Origin: Eubacteriaceae bacterium
Lineage (GTDB): Bacteria > Bacillota > Clostridia > Eubacteriales > Anaerofustaceae
Direction of reading: 5' to 3'
Assembly (NCBI GenBank): GCA_017531485.1
Contig: JAFXKY010000052.1
Coordinates: 1-64,000, forward strand
Length of the DNA: 64,000 bases
Shown: positions 25,065-34,403 of the stretch, piece by piece
Layout of the letters: each line of letters opens with the position of its first letter
How positions within the stretch are numbered: position 1 is the first letter of the stretch
Translations under genes and position numbers: made by a program
Notes under the pieces: model-generated
What the model was told of the DNA's origin: nothing
Database searches by the model: none
Seen by the model: only the letters and a program-made list of their open reading frames with translations

Positions 25065-28000
25065 CTAATCTATGAGTTTTACGTTTTCTTTTCCGATCAC
25101 GCTTCTCATTTTTGCAAGGACAGTCATGTTTCTCGTGACATACAGCTCTTTGGGAACTGAGAATTTCTTTTTATTTTCGCGGTTGTAGATTATTACTCTC
25201 ACATCCCCGGGATTTTCCTGCATGATGCCTTTGAGTTCTCCGAGCGCACTGTTTAAATTGCGGTCAAGCATTATCATCACCGACGCCCCTTCGGGAATTA
25301 CGTTAAGCTGCTTCGGCTTTGGCTCTTCTTTTGGCGGCTGCTGTGGCGGCGGAGTCGGTTTTTCGGGTGCTTTGGGCTGTTGGGAAGCTCTTTCCTGAGC
25401 CTTCTTTGCTGCGTTTTTCACCGCCTGTGATGCGCTTTTTTTCGAAATCGGCTTGATGGAATATATATCATCTTCGTTTCGCATGTCCGCGACCACGTCG
25501 GCAACGATGGAGATGGATTCATCGCGCTTGTTTATCTTACCTTTGATGAGTACGGGAGCGTCTTCCTTTAAACTGTAATGATATTTTTCATACGTTTTGG
25601 GGAATACCGTGACTTCAAAGCTTGAATACATATCCTCAATTTCCACAAACGCCATGAAGTCGCCTTTTTTCGTCGTGATGGATTTGACGCTGCGGATGAG
25701 GGCGCCGACGATTACGGGCATTCCGTCTTCGATCTCGGAGAATTTGTCGTGGCTTTCAGCATTTTCATCTTCTTCATCCTCGTCGCTGTTTGGCATGAGG
25801 GAAATGAGGTCGGTGGAAGCGTATTTTTCAATGATGTCGTGGTATTTATTCAGCGGATGTCCTGAAATATAAATTCCGAGGGCTTCCTTTTCGAAGGCGA
25901 GAAGCTCGTTCTGTTCGAGCTCTCTGACATTTTTGATCTCCGGAAGACCGAGAGAAACCGGAGTTTCCGATGCTCCTCCGATCATGTCGAGAAGACTTAA
26001 CTGACCTTCGATGTTCTGCTTTCTCTGACGTGTGACTCCGTCGATATAGTCCGAGAAGATCGCAAGAAGATCTCCTCTTCTGTGTCCGAGAGAGTCGAAA
26101 GCACCGCTTTTGATGAGGGCTTCGACGCCTCTCTTGTTGAGGCTCTTGAAGGGCATCTTCTTTACGAAATCCGCAAAGTCGATGAACCTGCCCTTTTCGT
26201 TGCGGGCCTGAATGATCTCTTCGACGGCGGTTTCACCGAGCCCTTTGAGGGCGAGAAGACCGTAGCGGACTTTTCCGTCAACAACGCTGAAACGCTGAAG
26301 GGACTCGTTGATGTCGGGAGCGAGAAGACCGATGTCCATATCTTTTAAGTTCTGGATATATTTGGCGATCTTTTCATCGCTGCCGATAACGCTTGTCATA
26401 AGCGCCGCCATGAATTCTGCAGGGTAATATGTCTTTAAGTATGCTGTCTGATAAGTAACGAGGGCATATGCCGCCGCGTGAGACTTATTGAAGGCGTAAC
26501 TTGCGAAGTCGATCATTTCATCAAAGATCTTGTTCGCGGAAGCTTCGTCAACGCCGTTTTTTACGCATCCCATAACTCCCTGGGATTCGTCACCATAAAC
26601 AAAGATCTTTCTTTCCGCCTGCATTACGTCAAGCTTCTTCTTTGCCATGGCACGTCTTACAAGGTCGCTCTGTCCCATGGAATATCCCGCCAGGTCACGA
26701 ACGATCTGCATAACCTGCTCCTGATATACCATACAGCCGTATGTTACGTTTAAGATCGGCTCAAGTGCCATGTGGGTATACTGAATTCCCGAAGGATTCT
26801 TTTTGTTTGCGACGTATGTGTCGATATACTGCATCGGGCCCGGTCTGTAAAGGGCGATGCCTGCGATGATGTCTTCGAAGGTGTCCGGCTTTAAGTTCTG
26901 CAGGAACTGTCGCATACCTGCGCTTTCAAGCTGGAATACACCCATTGTGTCACCTCTTGCGATGAGGTTATATACGTTAGCGTCGTCGATGGGGAGAGTG
27001 TTGACGTCTAATCTTATCCCTCTTGAATGATATACGTTTTCGACGGCGTCTTTGATGACCGTGAGGGTTCTCAGTCCGAGGAAGTCCATTTTCAACAGCC
27101 CGAGTTCTTCGATTGTCGTCATGGTGAACTGCGTCGCAAGGTTTCCGTCAACGGCATAAAGCGGAACGTATTCACGGATGGGGATGTCGGTGATAACGAC
27201 GCCTGCGGCATGGGTGGAAGTGTGTCTGGGAGTGCCTTCGAGGGCCATGCTGATCTCGATGAGCTTTCCGATTGCTTCGTCGTCTTCCGCCATCTGGGCG
27301 AGTTCGGGGTTTTCTTTCAGTGATTCTTCAATGGAGATGCCGAGCTTTTTCGGAATTGCCTTTGCTACTTTGTCGCAGTCGGAATATGACATTCCGAGAG
27401 CCCTTCCGACGTCACGGATTGCGTTTTTCGCGCCGAGAGTACCGAAGGTTACGATCTGGGCTACGTTGTTTGCGCCGTATTTATCGACGACGTATTCGAT
27501 TACCTTGTGGCGGTTTTCGTAACAGAAGTCAACGTCGATATCAGGCATTGATACACGTTCGATGTTAAGGAATCTCTCGAAGATGAGGGAATATTTTATC
27601 GGGTCGATGTCCGTAATTCCCAAAGCATAACATGCAACGCTTCCCGCGGCGCTGCCTCGTCCGGGACCTACGGAGATGCCGTGGTCTTTTGCGTATTTGA
27701 TGAAGTCATAAACGATGAGGATATAATCATTGAATCCCATCTTGTCGATGACTGAAAGCTCATATTCAAGCCTTTCCATGAGTTCGTCGTCCACCACTTC
27801 ATAACGACGGTGTACCCCTTCCACAGCCATTTGTCTGAGGAATTCCTTGGCTGTAAGGCCACCGGGGACGTCGTAACGTGGGAGGTGATAATTATGAAAC
27901 TCAAACTCTACGTTGCATCTGTCGGCGATGAGGGCAGTGTTTGTGATGGATTCGGGAGCATAGGAAAAAAGCTCCTTCATCTCGTCTTCCGTCTTGATGT

Positions 28001-28733
28001 AAAACGAATCTCCGGAGAATTTCAGACGTTTCGGATCGTTTACCGTTGCGGCAGTCTGTACGCAGAGGAGGATATCGTGATGATATGCGTCTTCCTTGTT
28101 AATGTAATGAGCGTCGTTCGTTGCCACAAGACCGAGGGAATATTCTTCCGCGAACTTGATGAGCGTTTCGTTGGCAGTTTTTTCATCTTCCATTCCGTGA
28201 TCCTGAATTTCGATGAAGAGATTGTCCTTGCCGTAAATGTCGATGAGCTTTTCAAGGTCTTCTCTCGCCGCGGGGATGTCTCCGCGGATTATTTTCTGCG
28301 GAACCTTTCCTGCGATGCATCCCGTAAGGGCGATGAGCCCTTTGGAATACTGCCTTAACAGGTCAAAGTCAACTCTCGGTTTGCGGTAAAACCCGTCGGT
28401 ATAAGACGCGGAAACGATCTTGGCGAGGTTGGTATAACCTTCGTTTGTTTCCGCAAGGAGAACAAGGTGATAATTCTCAAGGTCGATACGGCCTTCTTTC
28501 TGGTACATACTTCTTTCACTCATATATACCTCGCAGCCGATGATTGGCTTGATGCCTTGTTTTTTACATTCTTTATAAAAATCAATGACGCCGAACATTA
28601 CGCCGTGATCCGTTATGGCGCAGGCTGTCATTCCCAGTTCTTTTACTCTCTTTACGAGCTTTTTGATATTGCAGAAGCCGTCAAGGAGCGAAAATTGTGT
28701 GTGCACGTGAAGGTGCGCAAATGTATTTTCCAT
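25065..28733 (-). CDS. dnaE: DNA polymerase III alpha subunit DnaE
   Basis: This 1222-residue replicative polymerase of the DnaE1-like type has an N-terminal PHP domain (HLHVHTQFSLLDG, GCEVYMSERS). The C-family polymerase core has GPGRGSAAGS and the metal-binding MPDIDVDF, then FNKSHAAAYALVTYQTAYLK. Tandem helix-hairpin-helix motifs and an OB fold (about 985-1080) follow. A Pro/Lys-rich linker (about 1110-1150) leads to a small C-terminal domain. GAGGT precedes the ATG. It runs in the same direction as zapA, 90 bases apart. Confidence 0.97.
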   Translation of the reverse strand: MENTFAHLHVHTQFSLLDGFCNIKKLVKRVKELGMTACAITDHGVMFGVIDFYKECKKQGIKPIIGCEVYMSERSMYQKEGRIDLENYHLVLLAETNEGYTNLAKIVSASYTDGFYRKPRVDFDLLRQYSKGLIALTGCIAGKVPQKIIRGDIPAAREDLEKLIDIYGKDNLFIEIQDHGMEDEKTANETLIKFAEEYSLGLVATNDAHYINKEDAYHHDILLCVQTAATVNDPKRLKFSGDSFYIKTEDEMKELFSYAPESITNTALIADRCNVEFEFHNYHLPRYDVPGGLTAKEFLRQMAVEGVHRRYEVVDDELMERLEYELSVIDKMGFNDYILIVYDFIKYAKDHGISVGPGRGSAAGSVACYALGITDIDPIKYSLIFERFLNIERVSMPDIDVDFCYENRHKVIEYVVDKYGANNVAQIVTFGTLGAKNAIRDVGRALGMSYSDCDKVAKAIPKKLGISIEESLKENPELAQMAEDDEAIGKLIEISMALEGTPRHTSTHAAGVVITDIPIREYVPLYAVDGNLATQFTMTTIEELGLLKMDFLGLRTLTVIKDAVENVYHSRGIRLDVNTLPIDDANVYNLIARGDTMGVFQLESAGMRQFLQNLKPDTFEDIIAGIALYRPGPMQYIDTYVANKKNPSGIQYTHMALEPILNVTYGCMVYQEQVMQIVRDLAGYSMGQSDLVRRAMAKKKLDVMQAERKIFVYGDESQGVMGCVKNGVDEASANKIFDEMIDFASYAFNKSHAAAYALVTYQTAYLKTYYPAEFMAALMTSVIGSDEKIAKYIQNLKDMDIGLLAPDINESLQRFSVVDGKVRYGLLALKGLGETAVEEIIQARNEKGRFIDFADFVKKMPFKSLNKRGVEALIKSGAFDSLGHRRGDLLAIFSDYIDGVTRQRKQNIEGQLSLLDMIGGASETPVSLGLPEIKNVRELEQNELLAFEKEALGIYISGHPLNKYHDIIEKYASTDLISLMPNSDEDEEDENAESHDKFSEIEDGMPVIVGALIRSVKSITTKKGDFMAFVEIEDMYSSFEVTVFPKTYEKYHYSLKEDAPVLIKGKINKRDESISIVADVVADMRNEDDIYSIKPISKKSASQAVKNAAKKAQERASQQPKAPEKPTPPPQQPPKEEPKPKQLNVIPEGASVMIMLDRNLNSALGELKGIMQENPGDVRVIIYNRENKKKFSVPKELYVTRNMTVLAKMRSVIGKENVKLID

Positions 28734-28873
28734 AGTGTTACCTCATATGTTTTAAAGTATATCATAATTCTTCCGTCCGAGAAAGTCCGAAGTCGCAAAA
28801 TATCACCTTAAAGTTTCTGAAAAATATTCTATATACCGCATCTTCGGAATAAATTATAAAAAAGGAGAAGATC

Positions 28874-29083
28874 ATGGACAAATATGATTACATTATGAAA
28901 TACGTTCCCGGAAGGTCGGAACTTCCGTCTTTGGAAGAAAGAAGAAAAGATATTGTTGCGGCTGATAGAGAAGATGCAGAGAAGATATTAACCGATGCGG
29001 CGCTTTCTGCGATTGAAAGTATGCTGAGTATGTGTGCGATGGTGTACATGAAATGCATGGAATGGGAGAAGGAAAAATTTTAA
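28874..29083 (+). CDS. Small hypothetical protein
   Basis: A 69-residue acidic protein, probably helical, with no recognisable family. Support comes from a strong AAAAAGGAG site 6 bases before the ATG and a composition (many Glu, Lys, Met) unlike random translation. It sits alone between dnaE (divergent) and yccF. Confidence 0.6.
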   Translation: MDKYDYIMKYVPGRSELPSLEERRKDIVAADREDAEKILTDAALSAIESMLSMCAMVYMKCMEWEKEKF

Positions 29084-29159
29084 TCGGGATTTAATCAGAA
29101 TTTAATCTTTTTTTAATCTTTCTGTGAGAAAATTTCACCTGAAAGGAAAGGTGAAATTT

Positions 29160-29534
29160 ATGAGAATTCTCGGAAATATAATATGGCTTATTTGCGGAGG
29201 GTGGTTTTACTGCCTTTCTTGGTTTGTTTCGGGCTGTCTGTGGTGTCTGTCTGTAGTGGGAATGCCGTGGGGAGTGCAGTGCTTTAAATATGCAAGGCTG
29301 TTTCTCGCGCCTATGGGACTGGAAACTCATTACCGCGGCGGTCTCTTCAGCGGGATAGCAAATATAATATGGTTTGTCTTTTTCGGAATCCCTCTTGCGG
29401 TCGAAGCCGCAGGGATAGGTATCGCGCTCTGTGTAAGCATTATAGGTATACCATGGGGAATACAATGCTTCAAGATCGCCGCGTTTTCTCTCATGCCCTT
29501 CGGAAGCAGGGTCAGAAGAGAGCATATCTTTTAG
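29160..29534 (+). CDS. yccF: YccF-family inner membrane protein
   Basis: This 124-residue protein has two copies of the YccF domain, each with a hydrophobic hairpin and the ending GMPWGVQCFKYA or GIPWGIQCFKIA followed by a Pro-Phe-Gly type tail. It is an integral membrane protein of unknown function. I chose the ATG at 29160 because it starts the conserved MRILGNIIW sequence and is preceded by AAAGGTG. A predicted sigA promoter for miaA follows it. Confidence 0.88.
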   Translation: MRILGNIIWLICGGWFYCLSWFVSGCLWCLSVVGMPWGVQCFKYARLFLAPMGLETHYRGGLFSGIANIIWFVFFGIPLAVEAAGIGIALCVSIIGIPWGIQCFKIAAFSLMPFGSRVRREHIF

Positions 29535-29552
29535 CGGCGGCACGTGTTTTGT

Positions 29553-29581
29553 TTGATTTAAAGATAATATTATGATAAAAT
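29553..29581 (+). promoter_or_regulatory. Promoter for miaA
   Basis: TTGATT, 17 bases, TAAAAT. The last bases overlap the first bases of a terminator-like stem (29580-29612). Confidence 0.5.
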
Positions 29582-29612
29582 GAGTCTGTCTGTAATGCAG
29601 ACTCATTTTTAT
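29580..29612 (+). terminator. Terminator between yccF and miaA, possibly an attenuator
   Basis: A 9-bp ATGAGTCTG / CAGACTCAT stem is followed by a T run. It can end the yccF transcript. Because the miaA promoter overlaps it, a transcript from that promoter would begin inside the stem and escape termination. Confidence 0.75.
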
Positions 29613-29629
29613 GTTTCAAGGAAAAGATT

Positions 29630-30559
29630 ATGGATATCAATATTGCCATTGCAGGCGCCACAGCAAGCGGAAAAACGGCACTGTCCGTTGAATTTGCCCT
29701 GAGAAACAACTGCGGGATCATTTCCGCCGACGTCATGCAGTCGTATAAATATATGGATATAGGTACGGCGAAAGTCCGCAGCGATGAAACAAAGGGCGTT
29801 ATGCATTATATGGTGGATAAGTATGATCCGAAATATAACGTCAATATCGCAGGATTTACTTCCGACGCGCTTTTATGCCGCGACGAGATCGTCCGTTCGG
29901 GCAAAACGCCTCTCATGGTCGGCGGAAGCGGGCTTTATATGGACAGCATTCTTTATTCTTCATATGACTACTCAACGGACAGTCCGGAAGATGAAGAATA
30001 CAGGGCTCATCTCGAAGGTCTTGCGGCCGAACACGGAGTTGAGTACGTTCACGATATGTTAAAGAAGGTGGATCCGGTATATGCGGAAAACACCCACCCC
30101 AATAACCTCAAACGCGTCATCCGCGCCCTCGAAGTCTTTCACCTCAGCGGAGCGAGAAAGAGCGAGATGGTAAAAGAAAAGTCTTTCAGAGAGAAGACAT
30201 ATTATTTTGCAATAGATATGCCACGTGAAAAGCTTTATGACAGGATCGACAGAAGGGTGGACATCATGGTTTCCGAAGGCCTTTTCGAAGAGGTCAGAAG
30301 TCTTCTTGATATGGGGTGCGAAAGGGAACACAACAGCATGCAGGCCATCGGATACAAGCAGGTCATAGAGATGTTTGACGGACTCATTGAGGAAAATGAA
30401 TGTATAGAAAAGATAAAGAAACTCAGCAGGAATTACGCCAAAAGACAGCTTACGTGGTTCAGGGGAAACAATGACATAATATGGCTCGATGTTGAAAAAT
30501 TCGGGACAGTCGAAGAAATATGTGAATATATGGAAGGGATAATATATGAGAATAAATAA
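29630..30559 (+). CDS. miaA: tRNA dimethylallyltransferase MiaA
   Basis: MiaA prenylates A37 of tRNAs that read UNN codons. The 309-residue protein has the P-loop GATASGKTAL (8-17), SADVMQSYKYMDIGTAKV, GGSGLYMDSIL, HPNNLKRVIRALE and AIGYKQV, all family signatures. An AAGGAAAAG site precedes the ATG. Its 3' end overlaps the next gene by 14 bases. The spacing suggests a two-gene operon with the PLP lyase. Confidence 0.97.
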   Translation: MDINIAIAGATASGKTALSVEFALRNNCGIISADVMQSYKYMDIGTAKVRSDETKGVMHYMVDKYDPKYNVNIAGFTSDALLCRDEIVRSGKTPLMVGGSGLYMDSILYSSYDYSTDSPEDEEYRAHLEGLAAEHGVEYVHDMLKKVDPVYAENTHPNNLKRVIRALEVFHLSGARKSEMVKEKSFREKTYYFAIDMPREKLYDRIDRRVDIMVSEGLFEEVRSLLDMGCEREHNSMQAIGYKQVIEMFDGLIEENECIEKIKKLSRNYAKRQLTWFRGNNDIIWLDVEKFGTVEEICEYMEGIIYENK

Positions 30560-31790
30560 TGATATCTTAATGGAAATAGAACAGTGCGAAAGAAGCCTCG
30601 CTGAAAGATTTGCGGAGATCGACAGGATCTGTTTTGTGAATCAGGTGAAAGTTCTTAACGCAATGCAGAAATATAACCTCGCGGAAAGACACTTCACAGC
30701 AACGACGGGATATGCATACACAGACGAAGGCCGTGACATAACAGAAGAGATCTTCGCAGAAGTTTTCGGCGGCGAAAAAGCTCTTGTCCGTCCGCAGATC
30801 GTGTCCGGAACACACGCGATCTCCCTCGCTCTCTTCGGAGTTCTCCGTCCGGGAGATGAGATGCTGTCAATCACATCAGCTCCCTATGACACCATCCAGA
30901 CGGCGATCGGAATGAATGACTCCGCAAAAGGTCAGGGCACCCTCAAGGAATACGGTGTTACATATTCCCAGACGGAATTTGACGAAAACGGCGAGATCGA
31001 CCTTGATGCGGCATGCGCAGCAATAAACGAAAGGACAAAGGTCGTCTTCATGCAGCGTTCCACGGGATATTCAAAAAGAAAGGCTCTCGGAATAAATGAC
31101 ATTGAAAAGGCAGTAAATAGAGTCAGAAGCGTGAAAGAAGACGTATGTATCATTCTTGACAACTGCTACGGCGAATTCCTCGACACCCGCGAACCTCTCG
31201 ATGTTGACGTTGACCTCATCGCAGGAAGCCTTATCAAGAACCCCGGCGGCGGCATCGCCCAGACAGGCGGATACGTCATCGGTAAGGAAAAATACGTGAC
31301 TCTTGCAGCAGCAAGGCTTACAAGCCCGGGAATCGCATTTGAAGTCGGTGCGAATATGGGCGTTATCCGTTCATACCTTCAGGGACTTTTCTATGCACCG
31401 AAAGTGGTTTCAGGTGCTATCAAAGGCGCGATCCTCACAGCGAAACTCATGGAAGACAGAGGTTATGAAGTCTTCCCGAGATATACCGACGAAAGAAGCG
31501 ACATCATTCAGGCCGTCGTTCTCGGAAGCGAAGAGATGATCATTAAATACTGCCGCGGGATCCAGTCCGCTTCTCCCGTTGATTCATACGTTTATCCCGA
31601 ACCGTGGGATATGCCCGGATATGACAGCCCGATAATCATGGCGGCAGGAAATTTCGTTTCGGGTTCGTCCATCGAGCTTTCTGCGGATGCGCCCATCAAA
31701 GAGCCGTATATAATTTATCAGCAGGGCGGTCTTACTTATGAGCACGCAAAAGTGGGACTTATGTATGCACTTGAGAACATCACAAAATAG
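30546..31790 (+). CDS. PLP-dependent lyase, YnbB/'aluminium resistance' family
   Basis: The 414-residue fold-type I PLP enzyme is often annotated as a methionine gamma-lyase family protein. The PLP lysine is in GSLIKNPGGG (about residue 229), preceded by the LDNCYGEF aspartate motif. The sequence VRPQIVSGTHAISLALFGVLRPGDEML is characteristic of this family. Bacillus ynbB also lies beside translation and tRNA genes. The physiological substrate is not established. GAAGGGA precedes the ATG within miaA. A strong terminator ends the unit. Confidence 0.9.
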   Translation: MRINNDILMEIEQCERSLAERFAEIDRICFVNQVKVLNAMQKYNLAERHFTATTGYAYTDEGRDITEEIFAEVFGGEKALVRPQIVSGTHAISLALFGVLRPGDEMLSITSAPYDTIQTAIGMNDSAKGQGTLKEYGVTYSQTEFDENGEIDLDAACAAINERTKVVFMQRSTGYSKRKALGINDIEKAVNRVRSVKEDVCIILDNCYGEFLDTREPLDVDVDLIAGSLIKNPGGGIAQTGGYVIGKEKYVTLAAARLTSPGIAFEVGANMGVIRSYLQGLFYAPKVVSGAIKGAILTAKLMEDRGYEVFPRYTDERSDIIQAVVLGSEEMIIKYCRGIQSASPVDSYVYPEPWDMPGYDSPIIMAAGNFVSGSSIELSADAPIKEPYIIYQQGGLTYEHAKVGLMYALENITK

Positions 31791-31825
31791 TGTGTGATAT
31801 ATAAAGGATAAAATCTGTTATTTTT

Positions 31826-31856
31826 AGCCGGATATTGAGAAAATCCGGCTTTTTTG
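31826..31856 (+). terminator. Terminator of miaA operon
   Basis: An AGCCGGAT / ATCCGGCT stem is followed by a run of T residues. Confidence 0.87.
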
Positions 31857-31917
31857 TACGAAGGATTTTGAATGTGCATTTGTGAACATTCTGAAAAATA
31901 AAAAATCTAAAAAACTA

Positions 31918-31946
31918 TTGAAATGACGGGGAGGACAGAGTACAAT
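31918..31946 (+). promoter_or_regulatory. Promoter of BMP lipoprotein gene
   Basis: TTGAAA, 17 bases, TACAAT. The spacer contains TGACGGGGAGGA, similar to TGACAGAGGAGGA in the promoter of the next gene. Confidence 0.6.
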
Positions 31947-31956
31947 AGGGGCGTAT

Positions 31957-31971
31957 GATGTAAAAAACATC
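31957..31971 (+). other. Leader stem-loop near predicted mRNA 5' end (BMP gene)
   Basis: GATGT-AAAAA-ACATC can fold about 4-5 bases from the predicted transcript start and before the AGGAGG site. It may protect the 5' end of the mRNA. Confidence 0.45.
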
Positions 31972-31989
31972 GAATTTCAGGAGGAAAAA

Positions 31990-33099
31990 ATGAAAAAACT
32001 TTTAGCAGTTTTACTCGCAGGTTTAATGCTTCTCTCTTTCGCAGCATGCGGAGATAAAGAAGACGAAAACACAGCAATCGAACTCGCACTTGTTACAGAC
32101 AAAGGCACAATCGATGACCGTTCATTCAACCAGGGTGCTTGGGAAGGTCTTGTTAAGTATGCAACAGAAAACAACATCACTTACCAGTATTACCAGCCGG
32201 TAGAACAGTCAATGAACTCTTACTACGACACAATTAAAATTGCAGTTGATGCAGGCGCTAAAGTTGTAGTATGCCCGGGCTACCTTTTCGAAAACGCTGT
32301 ACACAAAGCACAGAAAGACTTCCCGGAAGTAAAATTCATCTTCATTGACGGCGCTCCCAGCAACGTAACAGATGCATCTACAATGGCTACATACGACAAC
32401 ACTGATCCGGATTACACAATCGCTGAAAACACATACTCAATCTTCTACAAAGAAGAACAGGCTGGTTTCCTCGCTGGTTATGCAGCAGTTAAAGAAGGCT
32501 TCACAAAGCTCGGCTTCATGGGCGGTATGGCAGTTCCTGCAGTAGTACGTTTCGGTTATGGTTATGTTCAGGGTGCTGAATACGCTGCAAAAGAAATGGG
32601 CGTTGAAGTAGAAATGAAATACCACTACACAGGCGACTTCTCAGCTACACCGGAAGCACAGGCTAAAGCAGCAGCTTGGTACACATCAGGCACAGAAATC
32701 ATCTTCGGTTGCGGTGGTGCAGTTGGTAACTCAGCAATGGCAGCAGCTACAGCAGCAGGCGGCAAATACGTTATCGGCGTAGACGTTGACCAGTCAGGCG
32801 AAAGTGATACAGTTATCACATCAGCAATGAAAGACCTTGCTAAATCAGTATATGATGGTATCGCAGCATTCTATGCAGGCACATTCCCGGGCGGAAAGAG
32901 TCTCTCACTCGGTGCTGACGTTAACGGCGTAGGTCTTCCGATGGCTACATCTAAATTCACAACATTCACACAGGCTGATTACGATGCAATCTATGCAGCA
33001 CTCGCAGCTGATACAGACGGTATCGCATCAACAATGGTAACAGAAGCTGAAGACGCAACAAAACTCCCCGTAACAAAAGTTACAGTAGTTTTAGACTAA
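31990..33099 (+). CDS. BMP-family nucleoside-binding lipoprotein
   Basis: The 369-residue lipoprotein has a signal peptide with lipobox (FAAC, Cys20). It is a member of the PnrA/BMP family of solute-binding proteins: TDKGTIDDRSFNQGAWEGL, PGYLFENAVHKAQKDFPEVKF, EEQAGFLAGYAA, GFMGGMAVPAV and VIGVDVDQS. It delivers purine nucleosides to an ABC importer on the outer face of the membrane. Matching permeases and ATPase lie at 60738-64000, not beside it. Codon use is extremely uniform (ACA for Thr, GCA and GCT for Ala, C-ending Phe/Tyr/Ile), as in very abundant proteins. AGGAGG precedes the ATG. Confidence 0.94.
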   Translation: MKKLLAVLLAGLMLLSFAACGDKEDENTAIELALVTDKGTIDDRSFNQGAWEGLVKYATENNITYQYYQPVEQSMNSYYDTIKIAVDAGAKVVVCPGYLFENAVHKAQKDFPEVKFIFIDGAPSNVTDASTMATYDNTDPDYTIAENTYSIFYKEEQAGFLAGYAAVKEGFTKLGFMGGMAVPAVVRFGYGYVQGAEYAAKEMGVEVEMKYHYTGDFSATPEAQAKAAAWYTSGTEIIFGCGGAVGNSAMAAATAAGGKYVIGVDVDQSGESDTVITSAMKDLAKSVYDGIAAFYAGTFPGGKSLSLGADVNGVGLPMATSKFTTFTQADYDAIYAALAADTDGIASTMVTEAEDATKLPVTKVTVVLD

Positions 33100-33113
33100 T
33101 TCAAAGCTTTATC

Positions 33114-33140
33114 GGGACATCCGTAAGGATGTCCTTTTTT
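33114..33140 (+). terminator. Terminator after BMP gene
   Basis: GGACATCC-GTAA-GGATGTCC plus a T run. Confidence 0.85.
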
Positions 33141-33228
33141 ATATTTAAAGTTGCTTATAAAGGCATCTATGTATACTCTGCACAAATTATTAATGACAAT
33201 AATGAACTAAATTCGTATTAGTTGTCCG

Positions 33229-33258
33229 TTGAATGACAGAGGAGGATTTTGATATAAT
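33229..33258 (+). promoter_or_regulatory. Promoter of UROD-fold copy 3
   Basis: TTGAAT, 18 bases, TATAAT, with TG one base before the -10 (extended type). Confidence 0.6.
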
Positions 33259-33270
33259 ACCGACAGATAT

Positions 33271-33287
33271 GGCAGTTATGTGCTGCC
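33271..33287 (+). other. Leader stem-loop near predicted mRNA 5' end (UROD copy 3)
   Basis: GGCAG-TTATGTG-CTGCC folds about 6 bases from the predicted transcript start and upstream of the GGAGG site. Confidence 0.45.
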
Positions 33288-33311
33288 TGAAAATTTGGAG
33301 GTAAATACATT

Positions 33312-34379
33312 ATGCAGAGAATTCCTTTTTCTAAAGACGAATTAGTAGTAAAAGGCGAATACCCGTCAGCATTCAGAGGCTTCCCGGGAACAAAGATCCT
33401 TTCTACACCGATCACACCGAGAGAACACTACACAGCAACAGTTATCGAAGGCAAAACACCGATCTGGCACCCGATGACAAGTGACTACATCACACTCGTT
33501 CCGAAACACATTCCTGATAACACAGCACGTGCTCTTATCATGGACGCTGAACCGCTCCTCGAAGAAGAAAGAGGCGGAAAAGATATGTTCGGTATCGAAT
33601 GGGTATACGTACCGGCAGCTAACGGCTCAATGGTACAGCCGGGCACACCGCTCCTTGAAGATGCAAACGAATGGGAAGAAAAACTCGTTTGGCCGAACAT
33701 CGAAGAATGGGATTGGGCAGGCAGCGCTGAAAGAAATAAATCATACCTCGGCGAAGGCAGAGCAGTTAACGTTTGGATCATGAACGGTATGTTCGAAAGA
33801 CTTATCTCTTTCATGGACTTCGAAGGTGCTGTAACAGCTCTTATCGACGAAGATCAGCAGGATGCAGTTCACGCTCTCTTCACAAAACTCTGTGATCTCT
33901 ATGAAAAGATCATCGACAAATTCATCGAATGCTATGGCATGTCACAGCTCCTCTTCCACGATGACTGGGGTTCAATGCGTGCACCGTTCTTCTCACTCGC
34001 TACATGCCAGGAAATGCTCGTTCCGTACATCAGAAGAATCGCTGATTACTGCCACTCAAAAGGCTGCTCATTCGAACTTCACTCTTGCGGCGCTAACGAA
34101 ATGCTCGTTCCGGCTATGATCGAAGCTCACGTTGACGTATGGACACCGATGGCTAACATCAATGACGTACCGGCTCTCTATGAAAAATATGGTGATCAGA
34201 TCCACTTCGGATACTCAGCACCGATGCTTCCGCCGGATGCTACAGATGAACAGAGATACGAAGTTGCTAAGAACTACGTAGAAAAATTCACACAGCCGAA
34301 CAAATACACAATCGCAGGCGCAATGGATCCGAAGGTAAGAGAATACATCTACCAGCTCAGCCGTGAAAAACTCAACTAA
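33312..34379 (+). CDS. Uroporphyrinogen decarboxylase-fold protein, distant copy 3
   Basis: The 355-residue UROD-superfamily protein is clearly divergent from the pair at 13.6-15.8 kb. The His-x-Cys zinc motif is present in FELHSCGANEML (about 256-267). The C-terminal segment has AGAMDP where copy 1 has a Cys-Gly-Gly, so no third cysteine ligand is seen. FHDDWGSMRAPFFS and DVWTPMANINDVPALYEKYG match the family of uncharacterised UROD-like proteins found with methyltransferase systems in anaerobes. Codon use is as strongly biased as in the preceding BMP gene. GGAGG precedes the ATG. Function is unknown; a methyl-transfer role is inferred from the family. Confidence 0.83.
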   Translation: MQRIPFSKDELVVKGEYPSAFRGFPGTKILSTPITPREHYTATVIEGKTPIWHPMTSDYITLVPKHIPDNTARALIMDAEPLLEEERGGKDMFGIEWVYVPAANGSMVQPGTPLLEDANEWEEKLVWPNIEEWDWAGSAERNKSYLGEGRAVNVWIMNGMFERLISFMDFEGAVTALIDEDQQDAVHALFTKLCDLYEKIIDKFIECYGMSQLLFHDDWGSMRAPFFSLATCQEMLVPYIRRIADYCHSKGCSFELHSCGANEMLVPAMIEAHVDVWTPMANINDVPALYEKYGDQIHFGYSAPMLPPDATDEQRYEVAKNYVEKFTQPNKYTIAGAMDPKVREYIYQLSREKLN

Positions 34380-34403
34380 TTTGTTGCATATATAAGCAAT
34401 ATC

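Noticed and set aside
27810-28358. 182-residue plus-strand open frame opposite dnaE
   Set aside because: dnaE is intact and fully matched on the other strand, and the opposite frame has no recognisable sequence.
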